DNA of 41,346 nucleotides from Hypsibius dujardini (Eukaryota; Tardigrada; Eutardigrada; Parachela; Hypsibiidae), in assembly GCA_001579985.1 (NCBI GenBank), contig LRSR01014171.1, positions 1 to 41,346 on the forward strand, read 5' to 3'. Positions 11,420 through 22,900 of the stretch are shown piece by piece. Position numbers and translations under genes: made by a program. Within the stretch, counting starts at the first letter, position 1. Every line of letters starts with the position of its first letter. The notes beneath the pieces were generated by a model, which had not been told where the DNA came from, searched no databases, and saw only the letters and a list, made by a program, of their open reading frames with translations.

Positions 11420-12129
11420 TCTGTGGGAGCCCAGTTCACTTTGGGATCCAATCGCATCGAGCGTCATTGTTCCCAACTTTCCTAGCAAGACTGCGCACCA
11501 GTGCATCATCTACCTGGATAGCCGGCAAATCGCCGTGGACGAATGACCAGCCTATTCTTCGATATGTTTCCCCCCATTCTTCATGTGTCGACGTTTCGCT
11601 CCAGCCGCTAATTGCGGCGCGGTCACAGTTATCGTCTACGTACTGCGCAAATACTTTCCCCACGGACAGGCCAATGGCAGACGGTGTGACCGTCCGAGAC
11701 CTCACAAGCCTCACCATCACATCACACTCCGAACACTTTGCAAAGGGTTCACTATACGCGGAAGCGAAGCCGGACATGCTTATCCCGTTATTCGTTTATC
11801 AACGTGTAGAGGTAGACAACGCGAATGGGTTAAGCAGTTTGAGCAGACATTGGATGTCGACGTCCGAGTGACCTCTATCTTGGAGCAGAACGCGATGGAT
11901 GTATGTTTTATCGTATCAAAGACTAATATGTCTAGAGCCCAGAAATTCTTGCAGAGTTTTCTCAATGACTTTTCGCTCCCGAGCCGATGATGAGCTTAGT
12001 GACATTGGCCAAGTGGATCATTCTACAAAGAAAGCGGCACGAAAAACGAGTAGAGGGTCATCGGTTCCTATGGTTATCTCGCATGTCGTGAGAGGAGCGA
12101 CCCCGCTAAATCTGTTTACTGAAGTTTGA
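11420..12129 (+). pseudogene. Unidentified coding-like stretch, frame interrupted
   Basis: Open plus-strand frames succeed one another: 11467-11811, then 11835-11955, then 11984-12129, ending at a TGA 33 bp before the peroxiredoxin start. They join if a 23-nt GT-AG segment (11812-11834) and a 28-nt GT-AG segment (11956-11983) are removed, giving a continuous frame through 'FEQTLDVDVRVTSI', 'DVCFIVSKTNMSRAQKF' and a Ser/Lys-rich end. Both gaps could equally be frameshifts. The opposite strand also keeps a 113-codon frame (11436-11777). I recognise no family. It may be a decayed gene, a terminal exon of an unseen gene, or a transposon remnant. A truncated MITE abuts its 5' side. Confidence 0.3.
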
Positions 12130-12162
12130 TTTGGCCGCACTAATCTCGTTTGAGGGTTGACG

Positions 12163-12437
12163 ATGTCGTTTGAGGGTCCTCGTTTGTTTATCGGAGAGCC
12201 AGCCCCGAAATTCTCGGCGGTGGCCATCCACAATGGCGATTTCATTGAAGTCGACTCGAAGGATTACAAAGGCAAATACCTTTGTTTATTCTTCTACCCG
12301 GCCGACTTCTCATTTGTCTGCCCAACGGAATTGATTGCCTTTAGCGAGAGACTCGATGAATTCAAAACAATCGAGTGCGAACTACTTGCTGTATCTTGCG
12401 ACAGTCAGTACAGTCATCTAGCTTGGTAAGCTGAACT

Positions 12438-12482
<45 letters not shown>

Positions 12483-13009
12483 CTCTGTCTCTCTGTCTGT
12501 CTCTCTGTCTGTCTGTCTGTTTGTTTGTTTGTTTGTCTGTCTGTCTGTCTGTTGCGTTTTTAGCGTCTGTAGCATGTCTTCCTGTCTGTTCATCTCTTTG
12601 ATGTTGCGCCTGCACCTACAACACTTGATACAAGCAGACAAATATCTTCGGTTAAATTAGGTACAACACACCACGGAGGGAAGGCGGATTAGGCGCAGAC
12701 GTAAAATTTCCGATGCTCGCAGACCACAACGCCGAAATGGCTAAAAAGTATGGCACATACTGCTCCAAAGAGGGCAATGCTTATCGAGGGCTCTTTCTCA
12801 TTGATCGCAATCAAAATCTTCGTCACATTGCCATCAGCGACATGCAGGTCGGCCGTTCTGTCGACGAGACCATCCGGTTAATCAAGGCCTTCCAGTACAC
12901 CGATGAAAACGGAGTCGTGTGCCCTGCAAACTGGTCCCCTGGGCAGGACACAATGCAGGCAGACCCTGTAAAGGCAAGGGAGTATTTCGAAAAAAAGAAC
13001 GGGAAATGA
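12163..13009 (+). CDS. Typical 2-Cys peroxiredoxin (Prx1/2 type)
   Basis: This thiol peroxidase reduces hydrogen peroxide and is recycled by thioredoxin. Two exons, 12163-12425 and 12661-13009, join in phase at a Trp codon to give about 203 aa. The peroxidatic Cys lies in '[13 protein letters not shown]' (P-x-x-x-S-x-x-C, with Ser in place of the usual Thr) and the resolving Cys in 'GVVCPANW' (usually GEVCPAGW). Both motifs of hyperoxidation-sensitive peroxiredoxins are present: GGLG and a C-terminal YF ('[10 protein letters not shown]'). No signal peptide is visible, so it is probably cytosolic. The intron is largely a CTGT array. The 3' end converges on EXOC8, with only 92 bp between stop codons. 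An AATAAA at 13275-13280 would place the peroxiredoxin 3' UTR across EXOC8's last exon. Confidence 0.96.
12438..12553. repeat. (CTGT)n array in peroxiredoxin intron
   Basis: CTGT units with TTGT and CTCT variants fill the first half of the single intron (12426-12660). Confidence 0.92.
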
Positions 13010-13101
13010 CTGCTGCGCTCGCAGCGGGAAGCCGAAGACGGAACGGCGGTTTCGGATGTCTCGCAGCGCCGTCGAAAAACGAGATCGCGTTGTACTCACG
13101 T

Positions 13102-13636
13102 TTAAGTTTTCATTTTTTGCGTAATGAGTGATGCTAATTCAGCGATGGTTTCTTTCTCCATAAAGAAAAGGTATTCGCATGGACCAAACTTGTCGGCGAA
13201 AACTGCCTCGGCACTGTCAAACACATTTGTAGTGAGGAATTGCGCTGCCGCGAAAAGCGATGGTAGCTGTATGATAATAAAAACAAACAAATTAACAACT
13301 TGAGATTGTTTTTTATTTTGGGCAACGTGGCCAATGCCTGTGCGTTATGATACCGACCAGATGAAGATGTGAATGTAAGTGAGTCGTCACGGCGCTTCGT
13401 ATGAGATGAATAGGAGCGGATGCTAGCCTTGCGAGTAGAATTTCAACCACTCTGGGATTATTATCATCGCAAATGAGACATAAATCCATTGTGAACTGCC
13501 GGAAAATTTTGCCGAAGTCGATTAGCTCGGCAGGGACGCTGAGAATTAACCCGTCTAAAAAAATATTGGAACATTAGAAATTGAGTGGACAGACGAAAGA
13601 GCTACTGTAGCTGAGACTGAGAGAAAAATAGTATCC

Positions 13637-13700
<64 letters not shown>

Positions 13701-16700
13701 CTTTGCTGTAAAACAGCTGTTTGAACATAGACATGACTATATAGACAAAAAGGAATTAATAGAGATGGGGTACCGCCACTGATCGTTTACCAAAATATGG
13801 TTGTAGTGAGCCAAGACCTTCATCGTTATACTCCTTTGAGAAATCTAGTACGTCTTCTCGGCTTGCAAACGATAAGAGCTCAAACTGACGGTTCTGAAAC
13901 GACAGTTGACTCAAGGAATTCAAGGAATTCAAGGAATTATACTTGTGTAAATACGAACCTTGTGGTCGTCTACGAATTTTTCTGCTAACCGTTCGGTCTG
14001 AACTTTCATATAGTCGCCACTCGCATTCTCCAGGCTCGCATCCAGAATGACTGACAAACCCAATTCAGCCGATCCAGCCTGAAACGGATACAAAAGAAAG
14101 AAGCGGTCCAACAAGCTACAGTTCAGGCAAATATTTGATTGTCACAATGTACACTTACCACCTTTAAAAACGCATTTCGAATATGACTGACAGAAAGCGC
14201 GGCAGTGGTCAAGCTAGTCTGTTCGTTAAAGATGGGCTTGCTAATCCGATTCAGAAAAGCATCGACGTGGAAACGCGCCCATCCCGTTAGAGCTAAAATG
14301 AACAGCCGCAACGTTCTTTCATCGCTCACCAACAAATAAGGAAAGGTGTGATGGTTGCCTATGCACAAACCTGAATTGGTTTTCTTGCCAGCCAAGTTTA
14401 AGCTGCTGAATTCCTCAATGGAAATGGCGAGATGCAGGCAAAAAACGTCGCTGCATCGTCGCACGTATGCAGGCAAGGTGTCATCCGGACGGACGCCCTC
14501 TATGGCTAACTGAATAAGGCGTGATCGATGGTCGAGAAACACGATCGCGGCCTGTCGAGTGGAAAAACTCTTCCTTACTTTACTCGCAGTGGATGGGACA
14601 AATCTTTAAGAGAATGAAAAAAAACATTTAACAGAAATATCTTAAAATTTTTTAATGATTTTCACTCTCAAAACTGTTTTGGAAAGATTAGATATTTCAA
14701 TTGTACAATCATTTATGCGGTCGTAATACAATCTAAATACACAAGCTTATCGACGAATCTTTGTGAACTTTTTTTTTCAAAGTTACGAAAAAAAATGGAA
14801 TATTCCGTTTTGCTTGATCTTCACTGTAAAAATGGCGATTTATCGAAATGCATCAAATATAATTACTTTGATGCTGCCCCATCTCAAATTCAATTGGGAA
14901 TCCATTGGCAATTATCCAAATAATTTTCTAACATCAGGGGGCGGAGCTACATGCCGACTCTGGAAAGCTTCACTAGAATTTTCGCTCCTTTTTGAGGACT
15001 GTCCATAGCTCCGCCCTCTTATCTCCGAAAAATATTTAACTGGCGCCCGTCGATTTCAAATGAAATTTGGGACAAGCATGTGCAAAAATAATTACATTTC
15101 AAAAAATGCCATTTTTACAGTGAAAATTTAACAAAACGGAATATTCCAGTGTTTTCTTAACTTTGAAAATTCGTAAACAAAATTTTTTGAAAGATTCGTC
15201 GATGAAATATTTTTTAAATCACCAATGTTGAACTAATTTAGGTAGGAAATTGGAGACGTTTTGAAATCCGTTGTCTGAACATCGCCCCAAGTTAGTGACA
15301 ATCACCATTGCAGTACCTGATACTTCCGTCCCAACATCGCTAGATGAGCAATTAATTGTGTCGCTGCGAGCCGGTTGAATCCAAACGGGCAATCCATAGC
15401 GCACCGCAGCGACTCTAGCATGTTCGTGACCATCTTGTCTTCCGCGACCATGCTAGCACCTGAGTGTGCGACACAGGGAAAACAATACAAAGCATTGGAA
15501 CTTGATTAAGCACTGACTCGGGGTGATTTCAGAAAAGGGATAGCAAAACGTCTCCACTCATGTTTTTTAAAATGAGTCCGATTTCTGTTATGATTTATGC
15601 ATTTTATTTCATCGAGGAAAGTACAAAAAATTGTGGCATAATTTCAAGATTGAGAAAAGACAGGAAGATTCCTTTTCTATTTTTCTTTCAACTTCACTGT
15701 GAAAATGGCGATGTAAAAAATGATTACTTACATGATCTCCCATCCCTAATGCCGTTTAGAATCGATTGGCATTAGCCAAATATCTTTTTGTTGTAAAGAA
15801 GCGGAGCTATCAGCAAGTTTTCAAGAATCATGACGAAACTTTCTAAAGTGTCCACATGGCTCCGCCCTCTGATGTCAGAAAAATATTGGCTGATCCATTG
15901 CAAACTACTGTACGAGGTAAAGGCCGTTAACCAGGCCGCTTTTAGAAATCGTAACTAAATCAGGCCGGCAGGCCAACAGGTGGCGCATAAGTCCTTTTTG
16001 CGAAGTCAACCCAGGGAGATGGAACCGAAGTAGCGCCTCTACCGGACAACTTGCACACTTCTCCATTGAGATTCTTCTCTTCCTTTTTTGGACTCAAATT
16101 CGAACCGTGAGGCTTAGAAACGAACTAAAATGGGTCAGAGAATTTTTCTGAATGTTTTCAAGCCATCTGTTATGACATGGCAGCACTGCAGCGCCGGGAA
16201 ATGAACGTTGAAAAAACTGGCCTGGTTAAGTTACGATTTCTAAAAGCGGCCTGGTTAACGGCCTTTACCTCGTACTGTTAGGTAGTACGTCACACTTACT
16301 ATTGGTATAGTCTATCTACCTACTTAACCCATTCCTATCTACCCTCACATTCTATAATGTATTTACTCAGCTATTAACATGTACATAGTTCCGTCATGTC
16401 GGCAGGAACTACAGTCGTCCTCACATTGTTCTCCGGTCACGTGCTTTTTACTGCATAGAAAATAAGTCAAACTCCGTCCCCAAATGCACACTCCCGGTCA
16501 CCACACACCACACCCACTAACCAATCAAAAACGTCCGACACTATAAATAATCAAAGAGGGCAGAGGGCAGAGGGCAGAGGGCAGAGGGCAGTGAACTTTC
16601 AGGCAGCGGTAGAAACAGCTGTTCGGTGAATTTAAGACAAGTCCCATAGGCTCACATAACATTATTGCACGTGCGACTTGACAGGGACTTGTTCCAAATA

Positions 16701-19700
16701 AATTGTGATCGTTATCTTTTGCACGATTTGGTTTGCCATGGGCGACATAAATTAAGCCTGTCTAGCCAGTGTTTCTTTTATTGACCCAGCCGGCCTGCCA
16801 CAACAGACGGCGCATGCGCGCACCTGATTTCTGTGCAACCAGAGAACAATGTGGGGACGACTGTAGTACGTTAGATGATGAACTAATCTTTATTCCTAAT
16901 TATATAAGCCTATGCTCAACAGTAATTTGGGACAGTTCCTTCCTTCATCTCTAATTTCCTCTACCAGTGAAGTCTTAACCACGATTCTTCTCCTATTATT
17001 CACTGTAATAGCTTGCATGTTGAGGTTCTTCCGTCCTAGTAGGGACAAAGGTCTAGCAGTACCATAAGTTTTGAAATAGTCATTGTAAAAAGAATTCCAT
17101 TGAACGCTTTTCTGTAATTTGCTCTTTTTACAGCGAATTGTCAAAACAAATGACATTTTCCAGTGTAGTCCCAACTCCCCCTCCCCCCTCCCCCCCTTAC
17201 GGTAGGACGCTTACGGTAGTGCTCAATGCCTTCTTTTTTCACGGACCAGTTAGTAACTCGACTCCAAAATCGTTTGACCCGCATAATCAACTGCACCGCA
17301 TCCGTGTACTCCTCCATCTCGTTGTCGTCGTCAATGTCCGTGGCTACGTCGCGGAACCACAGTGGTATGGCTTCGACGTCATCTTCTGCGGTATCGGTCT
17401 CTTTGTAACGGTTCAGGATGTTGTCCAGTGATCCGCCAAATTCTGCTGATTGAGAGACAACGATGTCACCGCCGATGTTTCAAGTATATCAAATGATCGT
17501 AAAGGCGCATAATTAAAGCACCTGAATTGTGCCTCCCCGTTCCGCCTTCAGCATTGGGAGCGCTCAGGGCGCTGACAAGGGTTTCGATGTTTTGCATCCA
17601 CTCTGCCTAAACACGGAACACAGGACCAATCAAAAACGCAGGTGCAATTGTCAAAAACAAGAAATAATTAAGTTAGCAATGAAAACCTGCCAATTCATAG
17701 AAACCAGTAACCAGCATTATTGTGTGTGGATATACAATAAAATGGTCGCATTATAAATAGACATATATGCGCTTCTATTTAGAATAATCGTAATCGACCA
17801 ATACTAGTATTGCCTCAAAAGATCCAATTACCACTTCTTTTTAATTGACAGAGCCATATCCAACCAAGTTGCTACAGTTGCCACAACTGCCACAACTGCC
17901 ACAGTTACCACAGTTGCCACAGCTGCCACAACTGCCACAACTGCCACAGTTGCTACAGTTGCCACAACTGCCACAACTGCCACAGTTACCACAGTTGCCA
18001 CAGCTGCCACAATTGTCACAGTTGCCACAATTGCCACAGTTACCACAATTGCCACAGCTGCCACAATTGCCACAGCTGCCACAGTTGCCACAGTTGCCAA
18101 ATGGGGGGGGGAGGGCGGAGGGGAATTTTCTAGAATGCCAAAAGAGTTTATTTTCTAACATACGAAGAATGTAATTATATGACAGCAAACTTCGATTTCC
18201 CCAACCTGTTCGACATCGATATTGAGTGGTTTAAGTTGTAAGCAGAGTTTTGAATCACGTTTGGAGTTGCATAATCCGTCAAAGGGTGTCATGGGCTTTT
18301 ACTGCGGATTTATTTTGAAAAATTAGAAAAGTGGGAAGCTGTTCAAATTTGAACATGTTCCCACTTCAAAGCTATACACATACGGTACTTGCATGTGGAT
18401 ATAAACGTGTATATGTATAGGATCGGATATATATATGTATGTACAGGAGAAGACTGACAACTTGGCTGGATAGGGCTCTGCACATACGGGCTCTCAAATT
18501 CAGATGCATACCCTGTCTTCGGCTGTGTTACAGTCGAACAGTTTAAAATGTTCATTGTCCGGCGTAGTTAGTCGGAACGGAAACTTGAGCCCCGGAAGAT
18601 GCGACGCATCCGAGGATGAAGCATGGAAAAACGGAAGTGACAAACAGAACAGTCCGTGTTTTTTCCGCTTTTCCACCTTGTGCACAGCCACTTGGGCCCG
18701 ATCGAGGTAGATGAGGTCCACAAACTTGTACTCAGTGTGAGTATTTTTCTCGCTGAACAAAAATCCGTCCAACAATTTTATAGTCCAGCGAAAACTAACT
18801 GAGAAACTCGCTTCGAATGGTCCCACCAACTTGTGAGGGTTCCACAGCGTGGTGATGATGCAGTCGGAAAAGAGGAGGGCAATCAAGCTGTGCTTGAGCT
18901 GCAATGTCTCCGGATCGAACTCTTTCAGATCCATCTTACTCAGGAAATACCGCTCCCGCTCCTTAAGCGTAGCCTGAAACATTGATACACGCTCGCAGAA
19001 CGATTGTTCGTGGAAACCTGTAAAATGAGTTACGTGATTGAATCCATCGATTTGATCCAAGGAGTCGTAGACACTCTTTCGTGCTGTACGAGTCTTTCGC
19101 CGCACAACGCTAACTCCTGCCAAGAGAAAGTGAAGGCCAATTAATGCAACAAAAATTGCAAATTTAATCAAAGAAACTAATTTCGTTTAGAATGATTTAT
19201 CCAATGATTTAAAAATAACAGAAAATATTAAAACTGCGTTTGAACTGAATTACTTTAAATTAAATTAAATTCCATGAAGAATACAATGTTGCATTTTAAT
19301 GTTTTTTGTGTTTGTAATGTAATGCGAAATTGCAATTCGTTCGGCATATTTATTGTTCCGACTGCAACCACAATGGCCGGAGCTTGGGATGTAACAACAG
19401 AGGAGAGAATACGTATCAACTTACTACGTTCCTTTGCAAAGATCATCTTGACAGGGGCCTCCATGGCTTTCTCTAACGTGCTTTGTTCCTCCGTCAAGGC
19501 TACTCTTAGTTCCTCCAATTCCCGCTCCAGTGCTACAAGACAAGTTGATTACACATCATACAGACTAAACGGTTTTGCGTCGTCGCAATCGATCCTGGAT
19601 GCTTACTGTAGATCTCCTGTGCAGCATTAAGGATGACGGAGTGATAGTGAAAGGCATGATCGCGCAGAGCCTGAACAGCGTCGGCCCTGACCTTTTCCGC

Positions 19701-19908
19701 CACCTGCAAATGCTCCTCCAGTTGGCTTTTGACGTCCCCGCCCGCGAAGACCGTCGATAAAACTGAAGTTCCGGAATTTCCGATTTTTCATATTAATGTT
19801 GCATGATCACTGTTCACAGTATTATGTTAGTATCGGTGTTAGAGGAAACTCACATCCACGTTCGTCAAATTCCTCCGCAAAGAGTGCTGATTCCAGGTCA
19901 AACTCCAT
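13102..19908 (-). CDS. EXOC8: Exocyst complex component 8 (Exo84), about 786 aa
   Basis: Exo84 is an exocyst subunit that tethers secretory vesicles to the plasma membrane. Twelve minus-strand exons join in phase: 19908-19854, 19762-19607, 19532-19425, 19116-18512, 17606-17522, 17445-17215, 15459-15317, 14551-14159, 14078-13959, 13893-13791, 13554-13358 and 13266-13102. The N-terminal coiled coil ('[20 protein letters not shown]', '[20 protein letters not shown]') matches the Exo84 CorEx region. Exon 4 and exon 5 encode the PH domain ('[14 protein letters not shown]', '[19 protein letters not shown]', closing helix '[14 protein letters not shown]'). Exons 6-12 form the C-terminal helical region ('[18 protein letters not shown]', '[18 protein letters not shown]', '[12 protein letters not shown]'). 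The length is close to human EXOC8 (725 aa). Intron 6 (1,755 bp), intron 7 and intron 4 carry transposon copies and a 9-bp array. The exon-6 acceptor is a CAGCAG tandem (17443-17448) and its donor is doubled. Confidence 0.9.
13637..13701. repeat. (ACAG)n array in EXOC8 intron 10
   Basis: About 16 perfect GACA units lie between exons 10 and 11 of EXOC8. Confidence 0.95.
14749..15203. mobile_element. MITE family B, complete, in EXOC8 intron 7
   Basis: The ends ATCGACGAATCTTT and AAAGATTCGTCGAT are perfect 14-bp inverted repeats, and homology of the two arms continues inward (GGAATATTCCGTTTTG, CACTGTAAAAATGGC). An inner inverted pair GGCGGAGCTA/TAGCTCCGCC lies in the middle. There is no coding capacity; the plus ORF at 14763-15008 is a by-product. 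Confidence 0.85.
15590..15900. mobile_element. Degenerate second copy of MITE family B in EXOC8 intron 6
   Basis: It shares with the 14749-15203 element the arm segment CACTGTGAAAATGGCGAT and the central pair AAGCGGAGCTATC ... CATGGCTCCGCCCTCTGATG, followed by AGAAAAATATTGGCTG. The terminal repeats are eroded, so borders are approximate. Confidence 0.6.
15911..16274. mobile_element. MITE family C, complete, 364 bp
   Basis: The left TIR TACGAGGTAAAGGCCGTTAA continues CCAGGCCGCTTTTAGAAATC and recurs inverted at the right end, giving TIRs of about 55 bp. CTG flanks both sides (15908-15910 and 16275-16277), compatible with a 3-bp target duplication. The interior encodes nothing recognisable. A truncated sister copy lies at 11225-11419. 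It sits in EXOC8 intron 6. Confidence 0.85.
16278..16805 (+). mobile_element. LTR-like sequence with CCAAT, TATA and AATAAA signals
   Basis: Following the MITE C copy, the sequence has ACCAATCA (about 16519-16526), CTATAAATA (16541-16549), a 7-bp tandem repeat (AGAGGGC, five copies, about 16553-16591) and CAAATAAAT near 16697. It begins near TGTTAGG and a plausible end is ...CACAACA at 16805. This order of promoter then poly(A) signal is that of a retroelement LTR in plus orientation, inside a minus-strand EXOC8 intron. I see no target duplication, so borders and identity are tentative. Confidence 0.35.
17874..18097. repeat. 9-bp array CCACARYTG, about 25 copies, each with a CANNTG site
   Basis: The units are CCACAACTG, CCACAGTTG, CCACAGCTG and CCACAATTG at strict 9-bp spacing, with a few CCACAGTTA. 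Only the two central bases of the CANNTG hexamer vary, and they vary as R then Y. It lies in EXOC8 intron 4. Long open frames result on both strands (Gln-Leu-Pro and Gly-Asn-Cys repeats) but are by-products of the array. A G-rich run follows at 18103-18123. Confidence 0.93.
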
Positions 19909-22900
19909 GATAAGTCAACTTTGGAGAAATCGCAGGGAGCAAAAGGGGTTGCTAAGTTGAAGGAAGTGGCAATGTTTTTGGGCCGCGTTGAGGGAGGGAT
20001 TGTTCGATGCCGAAGAGGAAGATACCGTTCGTCTTACAGCAATGATGTGAATTTGGCCAGGCCAGATCGGCCGAGGGTTTGATTGGTCGGAATCGGACAA
20101 GTGGGAGCCGTTAAACAGTTAGTCGGGAGAAGTGTTGAGAACGTTCAGTCCTTGAAAGGATCAATTTTAATGACTAGGCAAAGTTTTGACCAACACAAAT
20201 ACAAGAAGAAAGTACAAGTAGAAATAGTACAAGAAGAAAACAGCCGATGCGGTTGCAGGGTTTCAACAGCATTGTACTTACACTGGCAAAGATTCATGAA
20301 AACTGATTCACAACGGTTATTGAATCAATCAATCAATCGGATAGTCTCAAAGTGAGCAGCAACAAAAGAAAGGTGAGGACCTTTACTCTGCCTGTTCTTT
20401 TCTTAAGCACAATCTCAGATCGATCAGCTGCTGATACGACCGAAAGGCAATCTTGAAAGGCTAGACGTTTTGCTGTTTCTTTTTACTTGGCAATAATCTT
20501 TGCTGGTAATGTTGCGGACCGTGGCATTGATGATCTTGGTTTTACCCGTCTTCATTTTACAACACAGCTCAACCGTAAATGCTGCGGGCAGCTACGTCAT
20601 TTGAGAATTGAATTGTGATGTACGGAGAGAATTTATTTTTCAATTAGCCCTTTCTCGAACGCGCTAGGGTATCTCCCTTCGCAAGGGTCAAACGGGAGCC
20701 GAGCAGACCCTGCGTCCACGAGATGACGAACCCCATCTAATCAGTTCGGAATATTCAAAGTACTGGGATGGTGCTACCGTTAACGGGAGGGAACAGTGAC
20801 AAGGCTTTTGTCGCTGTCAACTTAACGTACTTTCGGACTCAGCTACAGTTTTACACCTCCAAATTGCGAGGTATCAACATGAGTGATATTAAGTGATTTG
20901 CTTTGAGCAATTAGAAGACATGTGGATTAAATCCGTAATCCGACATTCTCGTTTGCTTCTAGTCCTTCATCAACATGCTATTGTATGGCCTCTACGCCCA
21001 GAGGAGCACGCGAGTTGATTGTAAGAACATCCGTTACATGTACTGCCCTTACTGCCATCAATACCGGGCGTTGCTGTGCACACAGCATCAGCGATCCTAG
21101 TGTCAGGCTCTGCCTAACAATTCATCCATATATTATTCATTAATTATATGAAGTTCTGTGTGTCTACCTATTTTTTACTGAGGGGAGGACCGCAGAGGAC
21201 CTCCACAACCATTGATTAAAACAACTTCGCACTGATCACTCGTCACTTACCCCACACCCTAACGTGGAATGTTAGGCAATTATCCATAATTCATTTATGA
21301 TTCAGTGCTGCACCCTATAGCCCCATTAGAACTGGACAAGACTCCAAAAAAATATAACCTTTTTTCACGTACACGTTAATTTCGTTTTAATCAGATTGTC
21401 GTGTTTCCTTTTTCATGAGTTTTCGGGTTATCGTTCAAATACTTTACTGGTAAAGACAGATATAGACCGTTAGACTATATGACTACATTTTATAACCGTC
21501 CCTTTATCTACTTTTGCGAGTACGTTTCCCTTATGAGAACAAATTGCTGCGCCATTGGATATCAGTCACTATCAACATGCCGCGCTTTCACGCCATTCAA
21601 CCGGAAGAGGAATTTTTATACGGCAATAGTATCCAAACTCTGTTTTCTTCTTTTTTTCCCATTTACATCACAAAGACGTCGAATCATTACTCGTTCAACT
21701 GCCATAGTACTCATCTCCGGTACAGAATCCAACTTATTACTGTCCAAAAAACTGCGCATCTGGGCGTCCGGAACCGCACAATCACGCAGTCTTTCAATAC
21801 TGCCAGACCCAGCGACCATAAACTAAGGGTCAATCAGTCCGTCAGGGTGAAAGCTGATTCAAAGTCTGATGAGGAAAAAACAAATCTCTCAGCAAGTCAT
21901 TGGGGACTGATAATCATCATGCATGTAATACGAACAGCCAATTTTACTCTTAAATAGACCTGTAAAAGTAATAAAACGTGTAAAATGTTTTTTATCTTTT
22001 TAAAATTTTTAATTTTTAATTGACGACAATTCTCATAAAGCCAAACTTAATCAGTTTGCAATTCATCATTTTTATTTACTCCTTTCGACAAGTGAAATCA
22101 TGGAATCTGCTAACGACAACGCCTGAGATGGTTTTGACGTCTACTTGGCGGATTCACCAACATATGAAATGAAGCTTACGCCATCTCCGTTTGCTGCAAT
22201 CCTGAGTCGCTCAACATCTCCAGCTGCATCAGATGATTCCCGTCCGTATTGCCGGCCCGTTTTCCATCTCAACATCAGGTTTGCAGGCTGTCTCGTTCAT
22301 CACGTTTGCGTTTTACATTTCAAAAAAGTTTAACCAATCAACGGTGGCTCGGTACGGACCCTAGAAGGCAATCCCAGCCACCGCAAAAAAAACATGTCTG
22401 TTTTTGGAATTGCTCTTACCGCTTTAGTTTTCGACCCTTCACGAAGACCAATTACAATTTCATCCGCATCTTCTAATCGATGAACGGAGGCTCTTATTTT
22501 CGGACTTCTCTTGAACTATTTTGGAAGTTGATCGACTTTCTCCCCGACTACAATACACTTCCCGCGCGGAGGGCGGTTTCGTGAATGGAGGGGGATGTCA
22601 AGCCCAGCTTAACCATTCATCCGTTTAGTATTCAATAATTATGGAAAATTTTTTGTCTCGACCTATTTTGTTTCCTTGTCGTTTTTCAGTTTACATAATA
22701 AAGTGTTTTATATGATCGTTAGGTAATCAATGTTTGTTATTTAAAGATTGTTGATCTTATACAATAAGGTGAGTTGTGTTTGGGGCCGATCTTCAGTTTC
22801 TTTCATTTTTGTTTTTCAGTCTAATAAATCTCATTATCTACCATTTCATAAACCGGAAAAACCTCCCGGTAGGAGTCGATCCTGTCACTAGTAGTATGCG

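Noticed and set aside
17841-18188. Long ORFs of Gln-Leu-Pro (plus) and Gly-Asn-Cys (minus) repeats
   Set aside because: Any 9-bp array without stops gives such frames on both strands; it sits in an EXOC8 intron bounded by good splice sites.
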